DNA of 64,000 bases, taken from the NCBI RefSeq assembly GCF_000374045.1, contig NZ_KB893386.1, forward strand, positions 159,928 to 223,927, written 5' to 3'. Position numbers and translations under genes: made by a program. The notes beneath the pieces were generated by a model. The model worked only from the letters and a program-made list of their open reading frames with translations. It was not told the DNA's origin and did no database searches. Origin of the DNA: Segetibacter koreensis DSM 18137 (GTDB taxonomy: Bacteria; Bacteroidota; Bacteroidia; Chitinophagales; Chitinophagaceae). This document shows, piece after piece, positions 35,845 to 44,584 of this stretch (positions are counted from its first letter, which is position 1; each line of letters starts with the position of its first letter).

Positions 35845-36615
35845 ATGAATACAAAAGAAGAAATTGTAAAAAACTGGTTACCCCGATATACAGGTGAAAA
35901 GCTTGAAAATTTTGGAAAGTATATTCTGCTTACTAACTTCTCTAACTATGTAAAAATGTTTGCCTTTTTGCACGATGTACACGTAGTAGGTGAAGACAGG
36001 CCAATGCAATGCGCAACAGCTAATGGTATTACCATTATAAATTTTGGTATGGGCAGCCCGGGTGCAGCAACTGTAATGGACTTGCTTGCGGCAATTGCAC
36101 CTGAAGCGGTATTGTTTTTAGGCAAATGCGGCGGACTGAAAAAAAGGAATAAAATAGGCGACCTGATATTGCCAATAGCTGCGATAAGAGGAGAAGGTAC
36201 ATCAGATGATTATTTTCCCCCGGAGGTGCCTGCTTTACCTGCATTCGCTTTGCAAAAAGCAATTTCAACTACTATACGCGAATACGAGGTGGATTATTGG
36301 ACAGGCACAGTGTATACAATGAACCGACGGGTATGGGAGCATGACGTCGAATTTAAAGAATATCTTAAGCGCATTCGCGCCTATGCTATAGATATGGAAA
36401 CGGCCACTATTTTTACCGTTGGGTTTTACAATAAAATACCTACTGGTGCACTATTACTGGTAAGCGACCAACCCATGATACCTGAAGGTGTAAAGACCGA
36501 AAAAAGCGATGTGGAAGTAACTCAAACCTTTGTAGATAAACATTTGAACATTGGTATAGACTCATTAAAGCAGTTGCAAAATAATGGCTTGACGGTAAGA
36601 CACCTGAGATTTTAG
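35845..36615 (+). CDS. amn: AMP nucleosidase
   Basis: 256 residues, the short Bacteroidota form without the N-terminal domain of E. coli Amn. The nucleoside-phosphorylase-type core is clear: GITIINFGMGSPGAATVMDLLAAIAPEAVLFLGKCGGLK, IRGEGTSDDYFPPEVPALP, and YAIDMETATIFTVGF, followed by LLVSDQPM. It splits AMP into adenine and ribose 5-phosphate, controlling the purine pool. It is divergent from the HsdR-N-like gene with a 70-bp gap. Confidence 0.9.
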   Translation: MNTKEEIVKNWLPRYTGEKLENFGKYILLTNFSNYVKMFAFLHDVHVVGEDRPMQCATANGITIINFGMGSPGAATVMDLLAAIAPEAVLFLGKCGGLKKRNKIGDLILPIAAIRGEGTSDDYFPPEVPALPAFALQKAISTTIREYEVDYWTGTVYTMNRRVWEHDVEFKEYLKRIRAYAIDMETATIFTVGFYNKIPTGALLLVSDQPMIPEGVKTEKSDVEVTQTFVDKHLNIGIDSLKQLQNNGLTVRHLRF

Positions 36616-36910
36616 TGCAGCAACTCTAACCATTTACAACAGCATTTCCGTGAGTTCAATTAAAGGCTTAGCTATTGCCTTATCTCGTCATAATTATTTT
36701 TATCTCAAATTTAGTATTCCTTTTAAGAGTAATTAGTCCACTCTTCCTTTAAAATCTACCTCTATTTTCTCACTGACTTTACCGCTTGTACCAACCACAT
36801 AAAGATGCTATTTCAACACCTTGCTTTTATCTATTTTTTTGCACTCACCTTTTAATTAAAAAATAAAAATAGAAGGTGTATTTATTAAAAAATAAAAAAA
36901 TTATAAAATC

Positions 36911-37462
36911 ATGAAATCGAATTTTTTATTGATTGGTATTCTTGTGTTAGTATTTTTTTCCAGTTGCAAAAAAAATGATGAAAGTCCGGGCAATACTGTG
37001 TCCTGTAATCTGCCCAGTTCTTCAGTACCGGCTGAACTAGTAGGAAACTGGGCAAATGGATACAACTCATCTACACAAATAGTAGATGCCTACACGGGTG
37101 AATATGTTGGCAATGCATTTCAGAGCGGCAAGTTATTTCATTTTGAAAATGATGGCAAAAACGCTGAGTTTTACTACCTGGCCAACGCAGGGGTAAATGC
37201 AAAAACAGCCACCAAAGCAATAGGTACCGTAGAATTTCTGGATGATGAATCATTTATTTTTCACGCTTGTAAAGCTCATTACAAAGGCTGGCAAAATGGA
37301 ACACTGAAAGTGGACAGGGATGCAACAGACCAGGAAGTGGCAAGCCCAGGATTAACGCAAAAATATTATTACTCGATGGTCACCTCCGGAAATACTACTT
37401 ACATGCAGATTAAATTTGATAAAGCGGATGATTACGGCACTAGTTTCGAAAAAGTTCCTTAA
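36911..37462 (+). CDS. Lipoprotein of unknown function
   Basis: 183 residues. The signal ends at the lipobox FSSC (Cys19), followed by KKNDES, a Lys/Asp-rich start compatible with the Bacteroidota surface-export signal. The mature part starts with PAELVGNWANGYNSSTQIVDAYTGEYVGN and contains several Trp/Tyr-rich strands, as in lipocalin-like beta-barrels (VGNWANG resembles the GxW motif). No family can be named. Monocistronic, followed by a long inverted repeat. Confidence 0.68.
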   Translation: MKSNFLLIGILVLVFFSSCKKNDESPGNTVSCNLPSSSVPAELVGNWANGYNSSTQIVDAYTGEYVGNAFQSGKLFHFENDGKNAEFYYLANAGVNAKTATKAIGTVEFLDDESFIFHACKAHYKGWQNGTLKVDRDATDQEVASPGLTQKYYYSMVTSGNTTYMQIKFDKADDYGTSFEKVP

Positions 37463-37488
37463 GATTACCTTACAATAAATTTTAACCG

Positions 37489-37540
37489 AGTATGCATTTG
37501 CAGCGCGTTTAGTAAGTTAAATTAATTGCAAATGCATACT
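37489..37540. terminator. Inverted repeat, 14-bp stem, possible terminator
   Basis: A perfect 14-bp stem (37489-37502 with 37527-37540) with a 24-nt loop lies 27 bp after the lipoprotein gene, between convergent genes. The stem is not GC-rich and has no clean T run, so it may be a weak terminator or another structured element. Confidence 0.4.
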
Positions 37541-37596
37541 TTATTATCAAACAGTAGTTGCTGCGTTGGGGATAAAACTAGGATTGTGCTCTCACT

Positions 37597-38961
37597 TTAA
37601 CTTCTTAAGTGAAAGGCTTTAGGCTTTGTAAATGTGCGCAAGCCTGTATGGGATAGAGTAGCTCCAAACCCCGAGTGCTTTCTGCCACTCCAGGGAAGAG
37701 CGGGACTGACTCTATCGCAACAATTCCAATAGCCCGTTCCCGCATTTATTTGTTCCAATATTTTTTCTGCTCTTGCCTTATCTGAACTATATACAGCAGC
37801 AGTTAATCCATATTCTGTATCCTGCATAAAGCGAATTGCCTCTTCATCATTTTGCACTTTCATAATGCCAATAACCGGTCCAAATGATTCATCTTTCATA
37901 ACAGCCATGTCGTGATTAACATTTGTAAGAACGGTCGGCTCAAAATAATATCCACCTCTATCAATACGTTTCCCCCCTGTTTCAAGAGTTGCCCCTTGTC
38001 TCAATGCATCTTCGATCTGTTGTGTAAGTAAATCAATTTGACCCTTCCGGGTAAGTGGACCAATATAAATTCCTTCTTCAGTTGGCAATCCTACTTTCCA
38101 TGAATTCACTTCTTTTGTAAATTCCTCAACATATTTATCATACACTTTTTCATGGATATAAATACGTTCAACCGCGCAGCAACTTTGGCCGTTATTATAA
38201 AAAGCGCCGTCAGCAGTGCCTGCTGCAACGGCTTTTATATCCGTTATATCGTCTGCTACGTACAGCGGATCTTTGCCACCTAATTCGCACTGGCATACAA
38301 CCATTTTAGGGGCGACTCTTTCATAAATATATTTGCCCGTTTTATAAGAGCCGGTAAAAAAATATCCGTCAAAGGGCAGATCCAACAATTGTTCGCCCAC
38401 CTCTCTCCCGCCGACCGCTACCTGGAAGCTTTTTTCCGGAACGCCGGCTTCTTTTAAAAGTTTTTCAATTTTTAGTCCGGTTAACGTTGCGTACTCCGAA
38501 GGTTTGTACATGACCGCATTCCCGGCAAGCAGTGCCGGAACAAATACATTTATACCAACAAGATAAGGGTAGTTCCATGCAGAAATATTGCAGACGACAC
38601 CTAGTGGTTCATAAACGATTTTTTCCTCCATTCCTTCTTCGAAAGTCATTGTTTCGGCAGATAAATATTTTTCTGCATTTTCTGCAAGCCACTTTATACG
38701 CTTCCTGGCGCCATTTATTTCATTGCGTGATTGCTGCAATGGTTTTCCGACTTCAGTTGTTAAAGTCAAAGCAAGATCTTCAATATTTTTTTCTATTAGG
38801 TCAGAAAACTTTTTGAGGACTTTAACCCTTTCGGCAATTGGTACTTTTTGCCATTCCGGTTGATTACCTCTTAATAATTCAAGCTTTTCGAATAAACTTT
38901 CCTTTGTATCTTCTTTTACTTCTTTTATAATTTCTTCTGTCGCCGGGTTAATGATTTGCAT
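37597..38961 (-). CDS. Aldehyde dehydrogenase family protein
   Basis: 454 residues, NAD(P)-dependent. Visible are the cofactor segment ISAWNYPYLVGINVFVPALLAGNAVMYKPSE, the catalytic Glu motif CELGGKDPLYV, the nucleophile Cys in NNGQSCCAVERIYIH, and the late SFGPVIGIMKV. It should oxidise an aldehyde to a carboxylate in the cytoplasm. It is the last gene of a minus-strand cluster (41020, 39782, 38971, 37597) and starts 9 bp after the amidotransferase-type hydrolase. In that setting the likely substrate is a gamma-glutamyl-amino aldehyde, as for PuuC. This is inferred from context. Confidence 0.88.
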   Translation of the reverse strand: MQIINPATEEIIKEVKEDTKESLFEKLELLRGNQPEWQKVPIAERVKVLKKFSDLIEKNIEDLALTLTTEVGKPLQQSRNEINGARKRIKWLAENAEKYLSAETMTFEEGMEEKIVYEPLGVVCNISAWNYPYLVGINVFVPALLAGNAVMYKPSEYATLTGLKIEKLLKEAGVPEKSFQVAVGGREVGEQLLDLPFDGYFFTGSYKTGKYIYERVAPKMVVCQCELGGKDPLYVADDITDIKAVAAGTADGAFYNNGQSCCAVERIYIHEKVYDKYVEEFTKEVNSWKVGLPTEEGIYIGPLTRKGQIDLLTQQIEDALRQGATLETGGKRIDRGGYYFEPTVLTNVNHDMAVMKDESFGPVIGIMKVQNDEEAIRFMQDTEYGLTAAVYSSDKARAEKILEQINAGTGYWNCCDRVSPALPWSGRKHSGFGATLSHTGLRTFTKPKAFHLRS

Positions 38962-38970
38962 AATAGTTGT

Positions 38971-39681
38971 TTAAATACTGTTTTTTACTGCTTCTAAAAA
39001 ACTTTCTTTTATGTTTTTAGACATAACACTTTCCTGGTCATCCATTCGCTCGGGGTGCCATTGTACACACAACATATAAGCCTTATTTTTTTTATCTTTA
39101 AATTCCAATCCTTCTATTATTTTTTCATCAAAATCATATGCGTTTGCCATGAGGTTATCGCCTAAAGCCCCAGGATCTGCAACCTGGTGATGTGCACTGT
39201 TTACATTACAAACGCGAGCGTGAGTGATGCCATAAAGCAGGGAACCGCTTTCAATTCTTATAGCGTGTTGTTTATCTGTATCTGCTTCACGGCGATGTTT
39301 TTCATTTCCTCTTAGTTCCAGGTCTTGAATCAGCTTTCCTCCCTGTAAAACATTTACCAATTGCAAACCTCTGCATATTCCTAATAATGGCTTAATACCC
39401 GCCTGAGAATATTTGTAGATCTTTTCTTCAAACTTGTCCCTTCTTTGTAAAAATTCATCTGGCTTGTTATCATATTCCATCGAACCAGAATAAAACTCTG
39501 GATGCACATCAACACCTCCTGTCAATATAAATCCATCGCAGGTATAAATATCTTCTGTATTATTTTTTTCAAATGACAACTCAACCAGTTCTACATCATT
39601 TTGTAAATCTTCTTGATCAAACCAATTCCAATAACGTTTAAAATTCATTTCAGTGAAACTGATGCCGATTTTCTTTTTCAT
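38971..39681 (-). CDS. Peptidase C26 / gamma-glutamyl hydrolase (PuuD-like)
   Basis: 236 residues, a class I glutamine-amidotransferase fold. The nucleophile elbow is GICRGLQLVNV, the His/Glu pair is in QWHPERMD, and the upstream GFILTGGVDVHPEFY is typical of the C26 family. In E. coli PuuD cleaves gamma-glutamyl-GABA to glutamate and GABA. Here it stands between an alcohol dehydrogenase and an aldehyde dehydrogenase gene, so it probably releases the product from a gamma-glutamyl carrier at the end of the pathway. The exact substrate is not shown. Confidence 0.87.
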   Translation of the reverse strand: MKKKIGISFTEMNFKRYWNWFDQEDLQNDVELVELSFEKNNTEDIYTCDGFILTGGVDVHPEFYSGSMEYDNKPDEFLQRRDKFEEKIYKYSQAGIKPLLGICRGLQLVNVLQGGKLIQDLELRGNEKHRREADTDKQHAIRIESGSLLYGITHARVCNVNSAHHQVADPGALGDNLMANAYDFDEKIIEGLEFKDKKNKAYMLCVQWHPERMDDQESVMSKNIKESFLEAVKNSI

Positions 39682-39781
39682 TAGTAAGTATGGATTAGAA
39701 AGGTAACCGCATGTTTAACCAATTTTCTCAACAACGCCTTCAGGAAAACTAATTCGCTATAAGATAGCATATAATCATTCC

Positions 39782-40930
39782 TTATAAAGCCCGACTATAC
39801 AGTTGCCTGAAATCTTCCCTTGTTACCGGTTTGGGATTGTTGGGGTGAGCAAAATCGGCCACGGCAAGGTCAGCCAGCATTTCTATATGTTCTTGCTTTA
39901 CACCAATATCTGTTAGCTTATGAGGTATGCCTATTGTTGCATTAAGATCAAACAAATATTCTACTACAGCTTTTCCCGTTTCATCTTTTAATTCCAACGT
40001 CCTTGCTATTTTCCTAAACTTGTACTCAGAGCCCTCTATGTTAAATTCCATTCCGTATGGAAGGTTTACAGCATTGGCAAGGCCGTGATGAGTATCAAGA
40101 AGAGATGAAAGTGGATGAGCAAGCGAATGAACAACTCCAAGTCCTTTTTGAAAAGCAACCGCACCCATAATAGACGCAATGAGCATTTTGCTTCTCGATT
40201 CTAAGTCAGGCCTGTTTACCGCATTTTCTAAAGATTGGCTGATTAACGAAATGCCTTCCAATGCAATTCCTTCGCACAAAGGATGAGGCATTTTGGCAAG
40301 GTATGCTTCCATATTATGGGTCAAGGCATCCATACCTGTAGCAGCAGTAATAAATGGTGGCAAGTCTAATGTTAATAAAGGATCGGCAAATACGATTTTG
40401 GCTAATAATTTTGGTGAAAAAAGGATTTTCTTTTGGTGCGTTTCATCATCCGCAATGATGGCGCTTCTGCCGACTTCGCTGCCAGTGCCGGCTGTAGTTG
40501 GAATAGTGATAAAATGTGGAACATCATTCGTTACATATACATCTCCGCCAATGAGATCATCATATTTAAAGAGATCTTCACGGTGGTTTACCCGCAGTAC
40601 AACTGCTCTTGCAACATCCAGCGCAGCACCTCCACCAATTCCTATAATGCAGTCTCGCCGAGAAATATCATATACATCTGTTCCTTTATATACGTCAGAC
40701 TTTACCGGATTTTTATGAATGTCATCAAATACTTCTACAGATATATTCTTCCTTTTCAGCCCATAGATAATTTCTTTAAAAAAATCAAATTGTGCTATGG
40801 TCTTATCTGTTATGATAAGGGGTTTTAATAAATTATTTTTCAATAAATAATCTCCCAATTCTTTGCTCGCTCCGGCACCAAACAGAATTGTTGTCGGGAA
40901 ATTGTACTGATAAATTTTATCGAAGATCAT
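39782..40930 (-). CDS. Iron-containing alcohol dehydrogenase
   Basis: 382 residues, group III dehydrogenase. The NAD-binding part has GIGGGAALDVARAV and IPTTAGTGSEVGRSAII; the metal ligands are in GMDALTHNMEAYLAK and VVHSLAHPLSSLLDTHHGLANAVNLPYG. It should interconvert an alcohol and an aldehyde with Fe2+ and NAD(P). In the standard Puu pathway this position belongs to a flavin amine oxidase (PuuB); an alcohol dehydrogenase instead points to an amino alcohol substrate. It lies 89 bp after the glutamine-synthetase-like gene on the same strand. Confidence 0.9.
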   Translation of the reverse strand: MIFDKIYQYNFPTTILFGAGASKELGDYLLKNNLLKPLIITDKTIAQFDFFKEIIYGLKRKNISVEVFDDIHKNPVKSDVYKGTDVYDISRRDCIIGIGGGAALDVARAVVLRVNHREDLFKYDDLIGGDVYVTNDVPHFITIPTTAGTGSEVGRSAIIADDETHQKKILFSPKLLAKIVFADPLLTLDLPPFITAATGMDALTHNMEAYLAKMPHPLCEGIALEGISLISQSLENAVNRPDLESRSKMLIASIMGAVAFQKGLGVVHSLAHPLSSLLDTHHGLANAVNLPYGMEFNIEGSEYKFRKIARTLELKDETGKAVVEYLFDLNATIGIPHKLTDIGVKQEHIEMLADLAVADFAHPNNPKPVTREDFRQLYSRAL

Positions 40931-41019
40931 GATACAGTAGTTTGACTGTGGGGTGAGTTGTGAGGTTGAGGTGTTTGATAAAAAGTTTTTTTCTCGTATA
41001 CCTAAACCTTCTACTTATT

Positions 41020-42378
41020 TTAAATAATCTCGAAATATCTTTTATACTCCCAATCTGTAACTGCTTTCAGATGCTGTTTCCATTCCCATTCGCGCGTTTG
41101 AACAAAATGGCGAACAAAACTTTCTCCCAATATTTCTTTTGCAAGTTTTGAATGTTTCATCATTTGTGTAGCCTCATCAAGCGTCTTGGGAAGAGTTCCA
41201 TTAGAAAAATCTTTATAGCCATTTCCCGTAGTAGCAGCCTGTTTAAGATCAAGTTTATTTCTAATTCCGTATAAGCCCGATGCCAGCGCTGCGGCCATTG
41301 CCAGGTACGGATTTACGTCTGAGCCAATCACTCGAGTTTCCAACCTGCATGATTTGCTACTGCCTGGCAATGCCCGCAAAGCAACCGTTCGGTTATCCAC
41401 ACCCCAGGTAAGAGTAGTCGGCGCCCAGGCTCCTTCTACCAGCCTTTTAAAACTATTTATGACGGGAGCGAACATAGGAAGAATATAAGGAAGACAATGC
41501 AGTTGCCCGGCGATATAATATTTCATTATTTCGCTCATTTTCATATTATCCTTCTCATCATAAAAAAGATTTGTCTTACCTGTATCATCCCAAAGGCTTT
41601 GATGTACGTGCCCTCCGCAACCCGGAAGATTTTCGTTAATCTTTGCCATGAATGTTGCCATTATAGCATGCTTATAAGCAATTTCTTTTACAGCAGTTTT
41701 AAATAATACCGCCCTGTCTGCTGCCTCTGTAATTTCAGAATAGACAATAGCCGCCTCAATAGTGCCGGGGCCTGTCTCTGTATGCAACCCCTCTAACGGC
41801 ACATCAAACTTCTTTAGTAATTGAAAAATGTCGGTAAAAAAAGGATTTTGCAAGGTGCTGCGCAAAATGGAATATCCAAACATGCCAGGAGTAAGCGGAG
41901 TGAGATTTCTGAATTGTTTTTCGTTAGCACTTCGTGGTGTTTCCGCAAAATTGAACCATTCAAATTCCTGGGAAAAAAAAGGTGTGTAGCCGGCGTTTTT
42001 CGCATCACTCAACACTCTTTTTAATAATTGTCTTGGGCAAACGTAAGAGGGCTGATCACTTTTATCAATTATTTCCGCTAAAAAAAACGGAATATCATTT
42101 TCCCAGGGAATTTTTCTAAAAGTAGACAAATCTAATTTTGCAAGAGCATCAGGATAACCAGAATGCCAGCCAGTAAATTCTACATTGTCATAAGCAACAT
42201 CTGCGGCATCCCACCCAAAAACAACATCGCAAAAGCCGGTATTTGAATCGATTACTGAGAGAAACTTTTCTACGGAAATATATTTTCCCCGCAGGATACC
42301 ATCAATGTCTGTAACGGCGATTTTTACTTTTCCTGACGGGTGATCTTTTACGTATTGAACAATTTCTTCTTTATTCAT
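41020..42378 (-). CDS. Glutamine-synthetase-family gamma-glutamylamine ligase (PuuA-like)
   Basis: 452 residues. The N-terminus KIAVTDIDGILRGKYISVEKF and the catalytic segments FSQEFEWFNFAE, GCGGHVHQSLWD and SSKSCRLETRVIGSDVNPYLAMAAALASGLYGI place it in the GlnA-like ligases that attach glutamate to amines (PuuA, IpuC, GlnA4 type) rather than true GlnA. The reaction would be glutamate + amine + ATP giving a gamma-glutamylamide. It is the first gene of the four-gene cluster. The amine is unknown; amino alcohols such as ethanolamine fit the neighbours. Confidence 0.87.
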   Translation of the reverse strand: MNKEEIVQYVKDHPSGKVKIAVTDIDGILRGKYISVEKFLSVIDSNTGFCDVVFGWDAADVAYDNVEFTGWHSGYPDALAKLDLSTFRKIPWENDIPFFLAEIIDKSDQPSYVCPRQLLKRVLSDAKNAGYTPFFSQEFEWFNFAETPRSANEKQFRNLTPLTPGMFGYSILRSTLQNPFFTDIFQLLKKFDVPLEGLHTETGPGTIEAAIVYSEITEAADRAVLFKTAVKEIAYKHAIMATFMAKINENLPGCGGHVHQSLWDDTGKTNLFYDEKDNMKMSEIMKYYIAGQLHCLPYILPMFAPVINSFKRLVEGAWAPTTLTWGVDNRTVALRALPGSSKSCRLETRVIGSDVNPYLAMAAALASGLYGIRNKLDLKQAATTGNGYKDFSNGTLPKTLDEATQMMKHSKLAKEILGESFVRHFVQTREWEWKQHLKAVTDWEYKRYFEII

Positions 42379-43004
42379 ATTATTGCTTTAGCCAACAAAA
42401 TTTATAAGTTTTTTTTCGCCGTTATAACTTTGGATCTTCAACCTTTAGTTCCTTCCAGAACAAGATAATTATTTTTTTTGCTGAGAAGATATGAATTTTT
42501 AATATTTCTGTGGCGAATACTACAAAACTTTCTGCTATGGTTATCTTTTGGCCACCTCATTACACTTTAGACAACATTATAAAAAAATTATATCAGATGT
42601 CTAAATGAAAGAAAAAGATCAAGGTGCAAAAGAAAATTGCTCTATGTAATGTGGAAGTTTTACTACAATCTTGCTTTACAATTGTTTGAAATATTTACAG
42701 AAAAGAGATTATAACATAAAATAGCTCAATTTTTAATTTTAAATACTTTTATTCATTTACGGCTCTCTTTTTTTACTACAGAATCCACGTAACAGCAAAT
42801 ATGGCTGAAAAAAGCCTGGTGGTAGTGTTTGCAGGTGAAAGAAATGCGACGCAATCATGTTTAACCAAAGTACAAAAAGTTGTATCAATATTTAAAAATC
42901 GCCTTACTTAAGTGGAATTTGCAGTTACCGTAATCAATGATAGTACAAAAGATAAAACCGATACGTTACTTTCGCAATCTGATAAAGTATAACATATAAA
43001 GGAT
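42379..43004. other. Intergenic region between divergent genes, 626 bp
   Basis: Contains the promoters of the gamma-glutamylamine cluster (left) and the mla operon (right). A TACTTTCG at 42967-42974 is one mismatch from TAnnTTTG and lies 31 bp before the mlaE ATG. The frame 42801-42992 is open except for one TAA but has no recognisable similarity. TGCGACGCAA at 42845-42854 matches the core of the interspersed repeat. Confidence 0.45.
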
Positions 43005-43793
43005 ATGAATGTAAAGCCACCAAGAGAATATGTGATTACGCGACGGATGGATACCTTTTTTATCAATCTTTATGACGCCTCAAAATTTGTCCTGAGATTT
43101 TTTAAAGAAGTTTTACAGCCTCCTTACGAGGGAAGAGAAATCATCCGGCAATGCTATGAGATAGGGTACAATTCTCTTCCGCTGATTTCATTAACCGGTT
43201 TTATTACCGGCCTGGTTTTTACCAAACAATCACGGCCGTCTCTTGCTGAGTTTGGCGCTACTTCATGGTTACCATCCCTTGTGGCAATAGCCATTATAAA
43301 GGCGCTTGCTCCACTTGTAACTGCATTGATCGCTGCAGGAAAAGTGGGATCAAATATTGGAGCTGAAATAGGTTCGATGAAAGTAACAGAGCAGATAGAT
43401 GCAATGGAAGTTTCAGCTGTCAATCCATTTAAATTTTTGGTGGTCAGCCGGGTGCTTGCCACTACATTTATGATCCCTGTGCTTATGTGTTATACGGGAG
43501 GTGTGGCAATGTTTGGTTCGTACCTTAATGTTCATGTAAACGAAATGACAAGCTTTGTTTCATTTTTTGAACAGGCATTTCAAAAAATTTCCTTTCTCGA
43601 TATTTTTGCTTCTTTGACAAAATCTATTGTGTATGGTTTTACCATTGGCATTGTCGGTTGCTATAAAGGTTACCACGCAACATCAGGAACTGAAGGGGTG
43701 GGAAGGGCGGCCAACTCATCTGTAGTTATTTCTATGTTTTTAATTTTTGTGGAAGAGATACTTATTGTGCAAATAGCTAACTCTATAAAATGA
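43005..43793 (+). CDS. mlaE: MlaE-type ABC permease
   Basis: 262 residues with an N-terminal amphipathic stretch and about five hydrophobic helices. GYNSLPLISLTGFITGLVFTKQSRPSLAEFGA, GSNIGAEIGSMKVTEQIDAMEVSAVNP and KSIVYGFTIGIVGCYKGYHATSGTEGVGRAANSSVVISMF are characteristic of the MlaE/YrbE permease. It forms the membrane part of the phospholipid transporter that keeps outer-membrane asymmetry. mlaF and mlaD follow directly (11 and 3 bp gaps). MlaB and MlaC are absent, as is common in this phylum. Confidence 0.92.
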   Translation: MNVKPPREYVITRRMDTFFINLYDASKFVLRFFKEVLQPPYEGREIIRQCYEIGYNSLPLISLTGFITGLVFTKQSRPSLAEFGATSWLPSLVAIAIIKALAPLVTALIAAGKVGSNIGAEIGSMKVTEQIDAMEVSAVNPFKFLVVSRVLATTFMIPVLMCYTGGVAMFGSYLNVHVNEMTSFVSFFEQAFQKISFLDIFASLTKSIVYGFTIGIVGCYKGYHATSGTEGVGRAANSSVVISMFLIFVEEILIVQIANSIK

Positions 43794-43804
43794 CAGTAAA
43801 GTAA

Positions 43805-44581
43805 ATGGAGAAGCCAGCTACAGACAGGATTAACGAAAAAGAAGCAGTAATTGTAATAAGAAACGTTTACAAATCATTTGGAAACAACCATGTATTACGC
43901 GGCATAGACCTTGATCTTTATAGAGGAGAAAACGTGGTGGTACTTGGCCGCTCAGGCACAGGAAAATCCGTTTTAATTAAAATTATTTCTGGTTTGTTGA
44001 AACAGGACAGTGGCACAGTAAAAGTGTTGGGACAGGAAGTAGACAGGTTGAACGATCGTCAATTGCAGGAATTGCGGCTGAAACTGGGATTTTCTTTTCA
44101 AAGCAGCGCTTTGTATGATAGCATGACGGTTAGAGAAAATCTTGAATTTCCACTTGTGCGAAACCAAAAACATCTATCAAGAAAAGAAGTGGAGGATGCG
44201 ATAGACAGGGTGTTGGATGCAGTAGGCCTTATTCAGACAAAACATCAAATGCCTTCTGAACTTTCGGGGGGGCAAAGAAAACGCATCGGAATCGCACGTA
44301 CGCTTATTTTACGTCCGGAAATTATGTTATATGATGAACCGACCGCGGGTTTAGATCCGATAACGTGTATAGAGATCAACAACCTGATTAATAAAGTACA
44401 GGAAGAATTTAAAACAAGTTCTATTATCATTACACATGACCTGACCTGTGCCAAAGCTACCGGCGACCGAGTAGCTATGTTGCTTGATGGAAAATTTATA
44501 AAACAGGGAACTTTTGATGAAGTGTTTAACAGTAATGAGGAAAGAATAAAAAGTTTTTATAATTATAATTTTATTGAATAA
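43805..44581 (+). CDS. mlaF: MlaF-type ABC ATPase
   Basis: 258 residues. Walker A is GRSGTGKS, the signature is LSGGQRKRIGIARTLI, and Walker B is MLYDEPTAGLD, followed by the H-loop (IIITHD). The LSGGQRKR form and the position between MlaE and MlaD genes identify it as MlaF. It powers lipid movement through MlaE at the inner membrane. It overlaps nothing and is part of the mlaEFD operon. Confidence 0.93.
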   Translation: MEKPATDRINEKEAVIVIRNVYKSFGNNHVLRGIDLDLYRGENVVVLGRSGTGKSVLIKIISGLLKQDSGTVKVLGQEVDRLNDRQLQELRLKLGFSFQSSALYDSMTVRENLEFPLVRNQKHLSRKEVEDAIDRVLDAVGLIQTKHQMPSELSGGQRKRIGIARTLILRPEIMLYDEPTAGLDPITCIEINNLINKVQEEFKTSSIIITHDLTCAKATGDRVAMLLDGKFIKQGTFDEVFNSNEERIKSFYNYNFIE

Positions 44582-44584
44582 AAA

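Noticed and set aside
42801..42992. Frame of 64 codons with one in-frame TAA before mlaE, a possible broken small gene
   Set aside because: No recognisable protein similarity; open stretches of 36 and 26 codons are not rare by chance, and the likely mlaE promoter box lies inside.
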